Assembly (NCBI RefSeq): GCF_018595675.2 | Contig: NZ_CP092333.1 | Location: 3,496,001 to 3,560,000 of the forward strand | Source of the DNA: Flavihumibacter fluvii | Lineage (GTDB): Bacteria > Bacteroidota > Bacteroidia > Chitinophagales > Chitinophagaceae | DNA: 64,000 nucleotides | Direction of reading: 5' to 3' | In this document: in pieces, positions 44,028-52,703 of the stretch | Numbering within the stretch: the stretch's first letter is position 1 | Layout of the letters: each line of letters starts with the position of its first letter | Made by a program: the position numbers and the translations under genes | Notes under the pieces: generated by a model | Seen by the model: the letters and a program-made list of their open reading frames with translations, nothing else | The model's database searches: none | Told to the model about the DNA's origin: nothing

Positions 44028-45116
44028 TTAAGCATTTGTTTCGGCCATTGATTTGCGGCAAACCAATAAGGTATGCCCCGCTTCGCCAATATAATCAATC
44101 TGTTTTTCAATGATGAACCCGGCTGCAAAAACCGCCTTTTTAAATACTTCCGAATCATACAACTGGCTGTTCCCGTTAGCCAACGCAGTGAAATACAGGG
44201 AGGTCATCTGGATAGAAAAGGCTGCAGCAGCAAACTTCTGGCAGTCCCAGAAATTCTCCAGGATAAGCAGGCGGCCATCATCACCCAAAGCCTGGTAACA
44301 GCGTTTAAGGATCGACGTAATTTCCGCTTCGGAAAAACAATCCAGGAACTGGCTCATCCAGATGGCATCATGGCCACCCGGAAACTGTTCCTTTTCGTCC
44401 AGGATATTGACCGGGTGAAAATGGATACGGTCGGACAGTCCCAATTCCGTGACCTTTTTTTCAGCCATCCGGAGCTGGCCGGGCAGGTCCATCATGGTCA
44501 CTTCCATATCGGGTGATTGCTGCACACAGGAAATGGCCCATTTGCCGGTATTGCCGCCGATGTCGATGAGTTTTTTAATGCCCATGCCCAGCACAATTTT
44601 CCGGACGATCGGGAATGACCCATCAGAAAAATGGTGATCAAAGGAAAACCAGCTTTTCTGCACATGCGGTGGCAGGCTCGATAAGCCTTCATATATGGTA
44701 GCCCAATTCCCGAAGACCTTCAGGCCTTCCGGCTTTCCGGTTTCAATACTTTCCTGCAGGTAGGCGAGGCCGTTATAACATACATCATCAATGAAATCAA
44801 TATTTGCAATCGTCAGGTCATCATACAACAGGAAAAAACCTGTTTTCGTGATGGCATATTTCCCTTCATTCAAAGTACATACACCCATCCCCAATGAAGC
44901 CTCCATTAAAACCCGGGCGCCATATTCCGATAAGCCGGTCTTTTCAGCCGCTTCAGCAATGGTGATACCCAGTTTACCGGCATCCCGAATCACTTGCAAT
45001 AACCCGTTTTTCCGCATAGCCTGTGCAGCCTGGAAGATAACCGGTCCGAAGGCTATCTTCTGTGCTTCTTCCTTTGCTTCGATGGCCGTTCTGGTATCTT
45101 TCGAAAAATGATTCAT
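44028..45116 (-). CDS. SAM-dependent O-methyltransferase-like protein
   Basis: A 362-residue class I methyltransferase with an N-terminal winged-helix dimerisation domain (residues about 30-110, IRDAGKLGITIAEAAEKTGL). The Rossmann domain has SAM motif LIDIGGNTGKWAIS near residues 187-200, then MMDLPGQL and HPVNILDEKEQFPGG. The family comprises O-methyltransferases of aromatic secondary metabolites. A C-methyl group on the ring is also known in flexirubins, so methylation of carbon or oxygen of the aryl head is possible. It lies between a ketosynthase (15-base gap) and the halogenase-like gene. The catalytic general base cannot be chosen with confidence. Confidence 0.8.
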   Translation of the reverse strand: MNHFSKDTRTAIEAKEEAQKIAFGPVIFQAAQAMRKNGLLQVIRDAGKLGITIAEAAEKTGLSEYGARVLMEASLGMGVCTLNEGKYAITKTGFFLLYDDLTIANIDFIDDVCYNGLAYLQESIETGKPEGLKVFGNWATIYEGLSSLPPHVQKSWFSFDHHFSDGSFPIVRKIVLGMGIKKLIDIGGNTGKWAISCVQQSPDMEVTMMDLPGQLRMAEKKVTELGLSDRIHFHPVNILDEKEQFPGGHDAIWMSQFLDCFSEAEITSILKRCYQALGDDGRLLILENFWDCQKFAAAAFSIQMTSLYFTALANGNSQLYDSEVFKKAVFAAGFIIEKQIDYIGEAGHTLLVCRKSMAETNA

Positions 45117-45131
45117 CTTGTACGAACTGTT

Positions 45132-46268
45132 TTAATTTGATTTGCTGAAAACAAGGGCTGCATTGCATCCCCCAAAACCCGAGCCTGTTTTCACCACATG
45201 CTGCAATCCGGAATCCGCCATCCATTGGGAAGCGATCTTCACGGGTTCACTAACCCCATGATCTTTATAACCGGTTGATGCCGGCACCATTCCTTCCCGC
45301 AGGGCTTCGATGGCAATCGCAGATTCGAGCAGGCCGGCTGCACCCAGGGTATGGCCAAAATGCGCTTTGAGGCTGAAGGCCGGCGCTTGTTCCAGTCCAC
45401 TCAGCATAAATGCCTTTGACTCCATTTCATCATTGAAGGGCGTTGCGGTGCCATGTGCGGATATGCCGCCCACCTGCTGCGGTGTAATGCCTGCCTTTTG
45501 TAATGCAGCACCAATGGCCTGGGCCATTTCAGCCCCGGTGCGCGAAGGTCCCGAAATATGGTTCGCATCACTGCTGGAACTTCCCCCGGATAACCGGATA
45601 GCCGCCGGTGTATTCGACAATATGATGGTTGCCGCACCTTCCCCTAGATTGATTCCTTTCCGGTGCTGGTCAAACGGTTTGCAAACTTCATCACTCAAGG
45701 CCTGGAAGGACCGGAAACCCGCTACGATAAACGGCGAAATGCAATCTGCACCAGCCACTACAGCATGGTCATAAATGCCGGCATCCATTAACCTTTTTGC
45801 AGTCAGCAAGGCGGTCATTCCGGAAATACAGGCATTGGAAACCACAATGGGCAAGCCGTGGTAATTTAACCAGGCCGCAATTTTCCTTGCAGATACATCC
45901 AGCCCCACCATTTCTGCAGGTGCTGCCGTGTCTGTTTTCAATAAGCCAATATTTCCTTTGGTTGACGCCAATAATAACAGCGTCCTTTTATCCTGCAACC
46001 GTACTGATGTTGCCGCGAGTGCTGCCTGAATGGATAAGGCCAGCAGTTTTTCAAATAATGTTAAGTCGGCTGAAATATGCTGATCGATCTCTGTCCATTG
46101 CTCTTCCGTGAACAGGGCAGCACATAAAGGCTGGGACCTGAACGCTTTTCTTTGGTGCAGGGCAACACCTGAATGGCCTTCCCGGATCGCCTGCCAGTTA
46201 GCCTTTGTTCCGTTACCCAGCGGCGACAGAATATGGCTTGCAATAATATAGGTTTCATTCACTGGCAT
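45132..46268 (-). CDS. Beta-ketoacyl synthase-like protein of the pigment cluster
   Basis: A 378-residue condensing-enzyme homologue. The nucleophile is C147 in SNACISGMTALL, the first histidine lies in SAHGTATPFNDEMES, and the second in LKAHFGHTLGAAG. The triad is therefore intact, and the C-terminus GSGFGGCNAALVFS fits. Sequence outside the core differs from the enzymes at 40662 and 49046, so it is a third, separate ketosynthase line, perhaps dedicated to the first condensation or to a branch. It begins 4 bases after the thioesterase gene ends. Confidence 0.87.
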   Translation of the reverse strand: MPVNETYIIASHILSPLGNGTKANWQAIREGHSGVALHQRKAFRSQPLCAALFTEEQWTEIDQHISADLTLFEKLLALSIQAALAATSVRLQDKRTLLLLASTKGNIGLLKTDTAAPAEMVGLDVSARKIAAWLNYHGLPIVVSNACISGMTALLTAKRLMDAGIYDHAVVAGADCISPFIVAGFRSFQALSDEVCKPFDQHRKGINLGEGAATIILSNTPAAIRLSGGSSSSDANHISGPSRTGAEMAQAIGAALQKAGITPQQVGGISAHGTATPFNDEMESKAFMLSGLEQAPAFSLKAHFGHTLGAAGLLESAIAIEALREGMVPASTGYKDHGVSEPVKIASQWMADSGLQHVVKTGSGFGGCNAALVFSKSN

Positions 46269-46272
46269 CTTA

Positions 46273-46713
46273 TCAACTCATTTCGTATTTTTCTTTCCAG
46301 CTTTGGAAGAAGGGTGGATTGGTTAAATGCAACGCATTGCTTTTGAGATCAAGAAATACCTGCACGGATGATCCTTTGGCGACCAGTTCTTTCGTGGCTG
46401 CATTAAATAACTGGTAACTAAACAGCAGTTTCGCCGCATCACAAGGCGTATAGGTGGTTTCAATGATCATTTTATCACCATACCGCAACGACTTCTTATA
46501 ATCGCACTGGAACTTCACTATAGGCACAGCAAAACCATGGTGGTAAACATCCAGGTAACTTAGCCCATATTCCTGCCCGAATGCTTCCCGGCCATCTTCA
46601 AAATACCGCACATAATGGCCATGCCAGACTATTCCTAAAGGATCGGCCTCATTGAACCTTACGACAATTTCTGTGCTGTATGATAGGGTAAGCGGTTTCA
46701 TTTGCTGCGCCAT
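46273..46713 (-). CDS. 4-hydroxybenzoyl-CoA thioesterase-like hotdog protein
   Basis: A 146-residue acyl-CoA/ACP thioesterase. VRFNEADPLGIVWHGHYVRYFED without its first residues is the 4HBT signature near residues 18-40, with the catalytic aspartate in EADPLG. The tail EKYEMS is short. In aryl-polyene clusters such an enzyme is proposed to release or proofread the acyl chain from the carrier (family knowledge). The start lies 16 bases inside the upstream gene of unknown function. It is unrelated in its motifs to the two dehydratase-like hotdogs of the cluster. Confidence 0.85.
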   Translation of the reverse strand: MAQQMKPLTLSYSTEIVVRFNEADPLGIVWHGHYVRYFEDGREAFGQEYGLSYLDVYHHGFAVPIVKFQCDYKKSLRYGDKMIIETTYTPCDAAKLLFSYQLFNAATKELVAKGSSVQVFLDLKSNALHLTNPPFFQSWKEKYEMS

Positions 46714-47330
46714 GCGCTAAGTTTGTTCTTTTTGATATCCTCAATAACTTTATATACCGTGTACGCATAATAATTCCTGAAGCCAAAGCCCTTCGCCTTG
46801 CCGGCCATGCGTTCAGTTAATACCAGCGTTTGGGTATCCATATCTACAAATGTAACCCACATCGACCCGTTCTCTGATGTTTTGCTTAAGGATTCCATGA
46901 ATACGATCAGGCCAACTCCTTTTTTCCCGGTGAAATCATATTGCTTCACCATTTTTTCGATGTCCGCGGGCTTTAACCGGTTTTCGTCGGCTGTATTTGT
47001 TGAAAGTATTTTTGTTTCGTCAGTTTTTTCATTTCTTGCCGTCACCAGGCTTAAGTCGGAGCTGAAATTCGTTTTGTCCAGGGCCTTTTGCCAGTCATAC
47101 TTTTTGGGCTCATTCAGGATCACCTGGTTGATATCAACAAAATACCTCTTCTTGATATGGAGCGGCATTTCTTCGGGCTCATTAATCACCCTGACTTCTG
47201 TAAAATCGATACCCAGGTAAAGGAGGGGTGTAGCGGCGGCAAAGGGATCGCTTTTGCTTTGCGAACTGGCATTATAAAAAGTGACAGCCAATAAAAATAA
47301 CAGGACCAGTTTTTGGATAACCTGCTTCAT
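46698..47330 (-). CDS. Exported protein of the pigment cluster, function unknown
   Basis: A 210-residue protein with a signal peptide (KLVLLFLLAVTFYNASSQS), so it acts in the periplasm or outer membrane. The mature domain starts with DPFAAATPLLYLGIDFTEVRV and contains MVKQYDFTGKKGVGLIVFMESLSK without ends and ERMAGKAKGFGFRNYYAYTV. I recognise no enzyme motif. It is embedded in the operon with 9- and 16-base junctions to hotdog genes, so it very likely serves pigment maturation or localisation. Small exported proteins of this kind recur in flexirubin loci. Confidence 0.65.
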   Translation of the reverse strand: MKQVIQKLVLLFLLAVTFYNASSQSKSDPFAAATPLLYLGIDFTEVRVINEPEEMPLHIKKRYFVDINQVILNEPKKYDWQKALDKTNFSSDLSLVTARNEKTDETKILSTNTADENRLKPADIEKMVKQYDFTGKKGVGLIVFMESLSKTSENGSMWVTFVDMDTQTLVLTERMAGKAKGFGFRNYYAYTVYKVIEDIKKNKLSAWRSK

Positions 47331-47339
47331 AGAAAAGTT

Positions 47340-47762
47340 TTATGCTTGTAAAAATATTTTCATTTCACAGGTCGCCAGGACGGCGTCCCCACAACATACT
47401 TTCCCTTCAACAATGGATACATTAAAGACCGTATTCACCAGCCTGGTTTCCGTGGTAAGCTGCTGTCCGGGTGAAGGAAGGCCTAAAACAACCAGGCCTT
47501 TGATCGCCCCGATAAAACCCACCTGTACCGGCCGCTGTTGTTGTACGGCTTTATACCCGGCACCCGCAGCAGCGGTCTGGGCAATATTCTCTACCAGGGC
47601 CGCCGCTTCAAGCCGGCCATTCTCCAGGAAGATATTGTCGTCTTTAATTAAAAATGAAGTCCGGGTAACCAGTTCATCATCATACAGCACCTGGTCCACC
47701 ATCACAAATGGTGGCCTTTGCGGGATAAATTGTTCAATATTTTCTGCGTTGGTCATGATCAT
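47340..47762 (-). CDS. FabA/FabZ-like hotdog dehydratase subunit without catalytic His
   Basis: A 140-residue hotdog protein. It has the opening FIPQRPPFVMVDQVL typical of FabZ-type dehydratases and the central helix EAAALVENIAQTAAAGAGYKA, in which E is the catalytic acid position. The stretch that normally carries GHFP reads FLENGRLEA, so the catalytic histidine is missing. It therefore complements the protein at 37289, which has the histidine but not the acid. A heteromeric active site is a strong possibility; alternatively this is a non-catalytic partner. It is coupled to the acyltransferase gene by a 4-base overlap. Confidence 0.78.
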   Translation of the reverse strand: MIMTNAENIEQFIPQRPPFVMVDQVLYDDELVTRTSFLIKDDNIFLENGRLEAAALVENIAQTAAAGAGYKAVQQQRPVQVGFIGAIKGLVVLGLPSPGQQLTTETRLVNTVFNVSIVEGKVCCGDAVLATCEMKIFLQA

Positions 47763-48640
47763 GTTTTCCAGAAATCATAGTAGTTAAACCATTGATCAGG
47801 ATATAGCTTTGCTTTCTGTTCCATTTCCGCCACAAAATCATCCAGTAGCTGCTGCATTTTTTCCGACCTGCCGATCCCTTCAAATTCAGCCGGTTTGGTG
47901 GCAAACAAATGGTAATGCTTACTGGTTTCCTTAAAGGCAAAAACAAAAGATACGGGAACTTTACATACGGAGGCCAGGATAAATGGACCAGCGGGGAATT
48001 TTGCGGATGCCCCTAAAAATGAAGCACTCAGCGTTTTATTTCCTGCTACAAAACGGTCGGCATGGATACATACCAATTGGTTTTTATCCAGCGCTTCATT
48101 GATGGCAAAAATGTGTGAAAGATCTTCCCGGATCAGAATAAGGTTCATGTTCCGGCCACCCGTCACTTTCTCCAGGTATGCCTTGATCTGTTCCTGCTCC
48201 CCGTCATACATCACGACGTTAATAGTAGTATTCAGTCTTTTCAGCAAATGACCGGCGATCTCCCAGTTGCCAATATGCGCACTCAAGAGTAAGCCACCTT
48301 TCCCGGCTGCCACCATTTCGCGTAAATATTCCTCCCCTTCAAATTCAAAAGTATAGGGTATAGGCATTCCGGACTGGACCACCACTTTATCAATAAGCGT
48401 TTGTCCGAAACGAAAATAATTCCGGTATAGAGCGCGGATGGATGCCCACTGGCCAAAGCCTAACCTTTTATGAAAAAATTGATACTGGTGTTTTGTGCTG
48501 CCTGGTGAAAAAAATACATAGTATAAGGCGACTATCCTTAACAATCCATAGGCAGGCTGAAGCCCGAAAGTTTTTAAGACACCGACAAAGATGCGGTAAC
48601 CCAGTGGCGTTGCTTTTGATCTACCTTCCCAGGAAGGCAT
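47759..48640 (-). CDS. LpxL/HtrB-like lysophospholipid acyltransferase
   Basis: A 293-residue membrane-associated acyltransferase with the family block LLSAHIGNWEIAGHLLKRL near residues 117-135, holding the HxxxxE catalytic motif. VCIHADRFVAGNKTLSASFLG and the downstream FPAGPFILASVCKVPVSF follow as in lipid A late acyltransferases. In aryl-polyene loci an enzyme of this type is thought to attach the polyene acyl chain to a glycolipid anchor. The stop shares one base with the start of the following hotdog gene on the operon and the start shares one with the ACP stop, so coupling is tight. Housekeeping lipid A acylation is the alternative. Confidence 0.87.
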   Translation of the reverse strand: MPSWEGRSKATPLGYRIFVGVLKTFGLQPAYGLLRIVALYYVFFSPGSTKHQYQFFHKRLGFGQWASIRALYRNYFRFGQTLIDKVVVQSGMPIPYTFEFEGEEYLREMVAAGKGGLLLSAHIGNWEIAGHLLKRLNTTINVVMYDGEQEQIKAYLEKVTGGRNMNLILIREDLSHIFAINEALDKNQLVCIHADRFVAGNKTLSASFLGASAKFPAGPFILASVCKVPVSFVFAFKETSKHYHLFATKPAEFEGIGRSEKMQQLLDDFVAEMEQKAKLYPDQWFNYYDFWKT

Positions 48641-48897
48641 TATACCAGTTCTTTTGCGTTTACACGGCCAATAACATAGTCATAAAAATCCTGGAAGGAG
48701 GTAATATTCGTGAAGTCTTCAGGTTTTACTTTGAACCCAAAATTGCTTTCAATCACCACGACCATGTCAATATAATCCAGGCTATCGAGTTCCAGTGTTT
48801 CTTTCAGGTTGGCTTCCGGTGAGATCATCTCTTTCTCTACTTCAAATTCTTCCACCAGGAAATGGTTGATCTTCTCTATTATGCTTGCTGTGGTCAT
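48640..48897 (-). CDS. Acyl carrier protein (pigment cluster, 2)
   Basis: An 85-residue acyl carrier protein with attachment serine S39 in LELDSLDYIDMVVVIE. The core is acidic and four-helical. It overlaps the acyltransferase gene by one base. It is separated from the ketosynthase at 49046 by a 148-base spacer that contains inverted octamer repeats. It is distinct from the ACP at 41869 in the residues around the serine (DSLDY versus DSIDA), which suggests different partner enzymes. Confidence 0.9.
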   Translation of the reverse strand: MTTASIIEKINHFLVEEFEVEKEMISPEANLKETLELDSLDYIDMVVVIESNFGFKVKPEDFTNITSFQDFYDYVIGRVNAKELV

Positions 48898-48919
48898 AGT
48901 GGTTTAGTTTAGGATAGAC

Positions 48920-48964
48920 GAATAGGTCAATAAGTCAATAGGTGAATGGGTGAATGGGTGAATG
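48920..48964. repeat. Octanucleotide tandem repeat between ACP and ketosynthase genes
   Basis: Five consecutive 8-base units and a half unit run from 48921 to 48964: AATAGGTC, AATAAGTC, AATAGGTG, AATGGGTG, AATGGGTG, AATG. Two to three further units in reverse orientation lie at 49024-49045. The period is clear; unit-to-unit variation affects only the middle and last bases. Confidence 0.75.
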
Positions 48965-49044
48965 CCATGACAAGTAACAGATCGCGACAAAGGCAGTATG
49001 TAAATTTTCTCCATAATATATTTTTCACTTATTCACCTATTCAC
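48934..49044. other. Long imperfect inverted repeat within the pigment operon
   Basis: The 21 bases at 48934-48954 pair with 49024-49044 with three differences, around a 69-base loop. Both arms are made of the octamer units. The right arm lies 1 base from the stop codon end of the ketosynthase gene at 49046. The structure would form in the operon transcript just behind that stop and could lower or separate expression of the downstream ACP-acyltransferase part. Confidence 0.55.
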
Positions 49045-49045
49045 T

Positions 49046-50269
49046 TTATTCCCCATATTTCTTTATGATCAACGAAGAATTCGTTCCGCCGAATCCAAAC
49101 GAGTTGGATAAAAAGCAATCGAATTCTTCTTCTAATGTTTTTGTAACAATATTCAATTTGGCCGAATCTTCATCCGGTTCCTCAAAATTAATATTTGGCG
49201 CGATGAATCCGTACTTCATCATCAACATTGAGTAAACTATTTCACTCGCACCTGCCATCCAGCATTCATGCCCGGTCATTGATTTTGTTGAACTCACATA
49301 GGGGCGGGATGCACCAAAAACTTCATCAATTGCCCTGGCTTCACTCGAATCACCTGCCGGTGTAGAGGTTGCGTGGGCATTGATATAAAAAATATCCGCT
49401 GCATCCAATCCCGCGTCCTTCAAAGCCATATTCAATGCCCGGACCGGTCCATTTACGGTCGGATTAGAAATATGTCCGCCATTTGAAGAGAACCCATAAC
49501 CCACCACCTCCCCTAAAATATTGGCACCACGGGCTAAAGCACTATCGAGGCTTTCCAGGATCACTGTTGCCGCGCCACCACTCGGGATCAGCCCGTCGCG
49601 GTTTTTATCAAAGGGGCGGGAGGCTTTTGTAGGATCCGCTTCCCGGATGGAAAACGCAGAAAGGGCATCAAAATTACCCATTGAATAAATATTCAGTTCC
49701 TGAGCGCCGCCACAGATGATCATTTCCTGCAACCCGGTTTTAATAAAATGGTAGCCCAGGCCGATGGCATGTGAACCGCTGGCGCAGGCAGCACTGATCG
49801 TAAAATTGACCCCTTTCAGGTGGAAGATCGTAGCCAGGTTCATGGTAACGGTAGAATTCATGGTCTGGAAAACCGAGCCCGAACCCACCAGTGTAGTGTC
49901 TTTTTTTTCCCGCATCAGGTCGGTAGCGGTTACCACCGGTTCTGCCGAGCTGTCATTGCCGTACAAGACACCGATCTCCCTTTGCTGCAACATTTCTTCG
50001 GTTATGCCTGCCTGTGCAAGTGCCTGCACGGTGGCCAGGTAGGCGTATTCCCCCTGTTCCGGCAACATGATCCTGGCCCTTCGGTCCAGCTGGCCCTTTA
50101 GGTTGGGCCTTTCCACGAACCCGGTAAGCCCGGAGCGGTAGCCAAATTCCTTACGCGCCTGGTCCAGCACAATACCCGACCTGCCCTCGAACAAGGATTG
50201 CCTCACTTCTTCCAGGTTCTTCCCGATACAGGAATAAATACCCATGCCTGTTATCACCACTCTGTTCAT
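49046..50269 (-). CDS. Beta-ketoacyl-ACP synthase II-like (FabF-type)
   Basis: A 407-residue condensing enzyme of the FabF group. The nucleophile is C162 in SAACASGSHAIG, the first histidine is in INAHATSTPAGDSSEA, the second in TKSMTGHECWMAGA. The C-terminus NSFGFGGTNSSLII is canonical. It follows the ketoreductase by 6 bases, so condensation and reduction enzymes are co-expressed. It is the most FabF-like of the three complete ketosynthases in the cluster and may extend the polyene chain. Housekeeping fatty-acid synthesis is less likely given the surrounding genes. Confidence 0.9.
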   Translation of the reverse strand: MNRVVITGMGIYSCIGKNLEEVRQSLFEGRSGIVLDQARKEFGYRSGLTGFVERPNLKGQLDRRARIMLPEQGEYAYLATVQALAQAGITEEMLQQREIGVLYGNDSSAEPVVTATDLMREKKDTTLVGSGSVFQTMNSTVTMNLATIFHLKGVNFTISAACASGSHAIGLGYHFIKTGLQEMIICGGAQELNIYSMGNFDALSAFSIREADPTKASRPFDKNRDGLIPSGGAATVILESLDSALARGANILGEVVGYGFSSNGGHISNPTVNGPVRALNMALKDAGLDAADIFYINAHATSTPAGDSSEARAIDEVFGASRPYVSSTKSMTGHECWMAGASEIVYSMLMMKYGFIAPNINFEEPDEDSAKLNIVTKTLEEEFDCFLSNSFGFGGTNSSLIIKKYGE

Positions 50270-50275
50270 GCCTGT

Positions 50276-51007
50276 CTACGTATATAGTCCACCATTTACT
50301 GATAATACGACGCCTGTAATATACCCCGATTCAGGGGAAGCGAGAAATGCGACCGCGTGTGCCACTTCCTCTGGCTGGCCGAAACGCTGAACCGGAATCA
50401 TGGTCTTTAATTCCTTTTCATTTAACCCTTCGGTCATATCGGTTTGAATGAATCCCGGCGCTACGGCATTCACCGTTACGCCCCTTTTACCAATTTCCTG
50501 GGCCAGCGCTTTTGTAGCACCGATCACCCCGGCTTTGGCAGCAGAGTAGTTGGTTTGTCCGGCCATCCCTTTCAATCCTGATAAGGAAACCACATTTACA
50601 ATACGACCCGATTTCCGCAGCAACATCCCATTCAAGACTTCCCGGGTCACATAAAAAAATCCGCCCAAACTGGTATCCACTACATTTTCCCATTGCTCAT
50701 CTTTCATCCAGAGCATGAGTGTATCATCCTTTATGCCTGCGTTATTGACCAGTATCTCGATCACCTTTTCCTTTTGTTGTTCAATCCACCCGCCTAAAAC
50801 TGCCTTCACCTGTTCCTTATGCTGAACATCAAACTGCAACAATTCACCATCGGCGCCAAGGGCCCGCACCTGTGCAAGGGTTTCCTGTGCTGCAGCCTCA
50901 TTGCCTTTATAATTGACCAGTATGTAATAGCCAAGGGATGCCATCTTTAAACAGATAGCCCTTCCAATTCCCCTCGACCCTCCTGTAACCAGGACAGATT
51001 TAGTCAT
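50276..51007 (-). CDS. fabG: 3-oxoacyl-ACP reductase of the pigment cluster
   Basis: A 243-residue FabG-type ketoreductase. VTGGSRGIGRAICLKMA near residues 7-23 binds NADPH, NNAGIKDDTLML follows, and the catalytic Y-x3-K is in NYSAAKAGVIG near residue 154. APGFIQTDM and GVVLSVNGGLYT complete the fold. In an aryl-polyene pathway it reduces the 3-oxo group before dehydration to the conjugated alkene. It is 6 bases upstream of the FabF-like gene. The SDR at 2577 is a separate paralogue. Confidence 0.9.
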   Translation of the reverse strand: MTKSVLVTGGSRGIGRAICLKMASLGYYILVNYKGNEAAAQETLAQVRALGADGELLQFDVQHKEQVKAVLGGWIEQQKEKVIEILVNNAGIKDDTLMLWMKDEQWENVVDTSLGGFFYVTREVLNGMLLRKSGRIVNVVSLSGLKGMAGQTNYSAAKAGVIGATKALAQEIGKRGVTVNAVAPGFIQTDMTEGLNEKELKTMIPVQRFGQPEEVAHAVAFLASPESGYITGVVLSVNGGLYT

Positions 51008-51063
51008 GATGAATCATTTAACGTTGAAAACGCTGCAGTATCGCGTATAATTTACAAAATAGT

Positions 51064-52650
51064 TCAGGCAACCCCATCAATTGTTGAGGGTGTTGGAAAA
51101 CTGACCACAGGTTCGGCATTCTCAAAGAATCGCTTCACCCGGTCGAGGTCTTTATACCTGGGCTGGTCATCAGCAAATACCGGGAAAATGGCCCGGATCT
51201 GGCTATACATATGCAGGGTTGCAGACGCCATCCTGCTGGTACAATCCAGGTAATCCACCGCCTGCAGAATGGTCATCATCTGTATGGCCAGCACCTCAAA
51301 GGAATTGCCGATCACGCGCCGGGTGAGCAATGCCGCATTACAGCCCATGCTGACGATATCCTGGTTGTCGTTATTATTGGGAATGCTGTGGATATACATC
51401 GGGTTAGAGATGGTCTGGTTTTCAGCAACTGTTGAAGTGGCCGTAAACTGCATCCCCTGCATGCCAAAATTCAGTCCAAGCGTTCCCAGGTTGATGAATG
51501 GCGGGAATTTTTCATTCAGCTTGGCGTTCAGCAGGTAGTTGAGTTGGCGTTCAGACAACATCGACAATTTAGTGATGGCAATTTTGAGTTTGTCCATCTC
51601 CAGGGACACATAATCACCATGGAAGTTGCCGCCATGGAAGATATTGGCGTTCTCGTGGTCGATGATGGGGTTATCATTCACGGAATTAAATTCCGACAGG
51701 ATCACTTTTTCGGCCTGGTCGATGGTATCGATAATGGGACCCAGCACCTGCGTGATACACCGTAAGGAATAATACTCCTGCACTTTGTCCTCAAACACAT
51801 CCTGGTCCATCTTATCGCCTTCGTATAAATGTTTTTTCCGGGAACGGATCATATGGCTGTCACGCAGCAGGTCGCGCAGCATGCCGGCAACTTTTTGTTG
51901 GCCGGGATGGTGTTTCACATGATTCAGTTCGTGGGAGAAATGGTCGTCGTAAGCTTCTACGACTTCATTCGTCATAGCCGACAGGAAGACCGACCATTCC
52001 AATAATTTCCGCGCCTGTAACAGGTTGATGAGGGCGATGCCGGTCATCGCAGAAGTGCCATTGATCAGGGCAAGACCTTCCCGCACGCGGATCTTAAGCG
52101 GCACAATACCCAGCGCTTCAAAAACTTCTGCAGTATCACGTAATTCATTTTTATACCAAACTTCACCTTCGCCAATCAGGGTCAGTGCAAGGTGTGCAAG
52201 CTGAACGAGGTCACCGCTCGCCCCCACCCCGCCATGCTCATAGATACAGGGATAAACTTCTTTATTCAATAAGTCGACCAGCAGGAGCACCAGGTCTGGA
52301 TGGATACCGGAATAGCCTTGCAGGAAATTATTCAAACGGGCCAGTAACAAGGCCCGCACCAATATTGGATCAATGGGTTTGCCACTGCCGGAACTATGGC
52401 TCCTGATCAGGTTATATTGTAAGGCGATAAGGTTTTCTTCACTTACGCGGTATTGTGCCATCGGGCCAAAGCCGGTATTGATGCCATAAATGATCTTATT
52501 GGAAGCAAATCCTTTTAAAAATTCATGGTTTTTGGACACCTTATCCAGAACGCTGCCGTCGATGGTCAATTTCTTTCCATCGCATACGATCTCCCTGAAA
52601 TCATCCAGTGTTAAATGTTGTTCTTTAATCAATTTCATCACTTGGTTCAA
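51064..52650 (-). CDS. Aromatic amino-acid ammonia-lyase (tyrosine ammonia-lyase-like)
   Basis: A 528-residue MIO-dependent lyase. The Ala-Ser-Gly triad that forms the prosthetic group is residues 144-146 in EHGGVGASGDLVQLAH. The catalytic tyrosine is in YGINTGFGPMAQYR near residue 55, and NNNDNQDIVSMGCN is the conserved block near 418. The substrate-selectivity position reads RSHSSG (84-85: Ser-His). From memory this matches the Flavobacterium johnsoniae enzyme that makes 4-coumarate for flexirubin, although the same pair occurs in histidine lyases. The start could be M5 (52638). Context strongly favours tyrosine to 4-hydroxycinnamate as polyene starter; no urocanate genes are near. Confidence 0.88.
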   Translation of the reverse strand: MNQVMKLIKEQHLTLDDFREIVCDGKKLTIDGSVLDKVSKNHEFLKGFASNKIIYGINTGFGPMAQYRVSEENLIALQYNLIRSHSSGSGKPIDPILVRALLLARLNNFLQGYSGIHPDLVLLLVDLLNKEVYPCIYEHGGVGASGDLVQLAHLALTLIGEGEVWYKNELRDTAEVFEALGIVPLKIRVREGLALINGTSAMTGIALINLLQARKLLEWSVFLSAMTNEVVEAYDDHFSHELNHVKHHPGQQKVAGMLRDLLRDSHMIRSRKKHLYEGDKMDQDVFEDKVQEYYSLRCITQVLGPIIDTIDQAEKVILSEFNSVNDNPIIDHENANIFHGGNFHGDYVSLEMDKLKIAITKLSMLSERQLNYLLNAKLNEKFPPFINLGTLGLNFGMQGMQFTATSTVAENQTISNPMYIHSIPNNNDNQDIVSMGCNAALLTRRVIGNSFEVLAIQMMTILQAVDYLDCTSRMASATLHMYSQIRAIFPVFADDQPRYKDLDRVKRFFENAEPVVSFPTPSTIDGVA

Positions 52651-52665
52651 CTGTTAAGAAGGCAC

Positions 52666-52673
52666 CAAAAATA
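52666..52673 (-). promoter_or_regulatory. Candidate -7 element upstream of the ammonia-lyase gene
   Basis: On the minus strand, bases 52673-52666 read TATTTTTG, a perfect TAnnTTTG match, with a predicted start of transcription near 52659 and a short leader to the ATG at 52650 or 52638. No good TTG was found at the -33 spacing, so support is partial. It could be an internal promoter separating the ligase part from the lyase part of the operon. Confidence 0.35.
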
Positions 52674-52703
52674 GGGCAAAAGCACTAATCAGCATATATG
52701 TGC

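Noticed and set aside
51064-52650. Histidine ammonia-lyase (hutH) call
   Set aside because: The MIO core fits any member of the family, but there are no hutU, hutI or hutG genes nearby. The neighbours are an aromatic-acid ligase and polyene synthesis genes.
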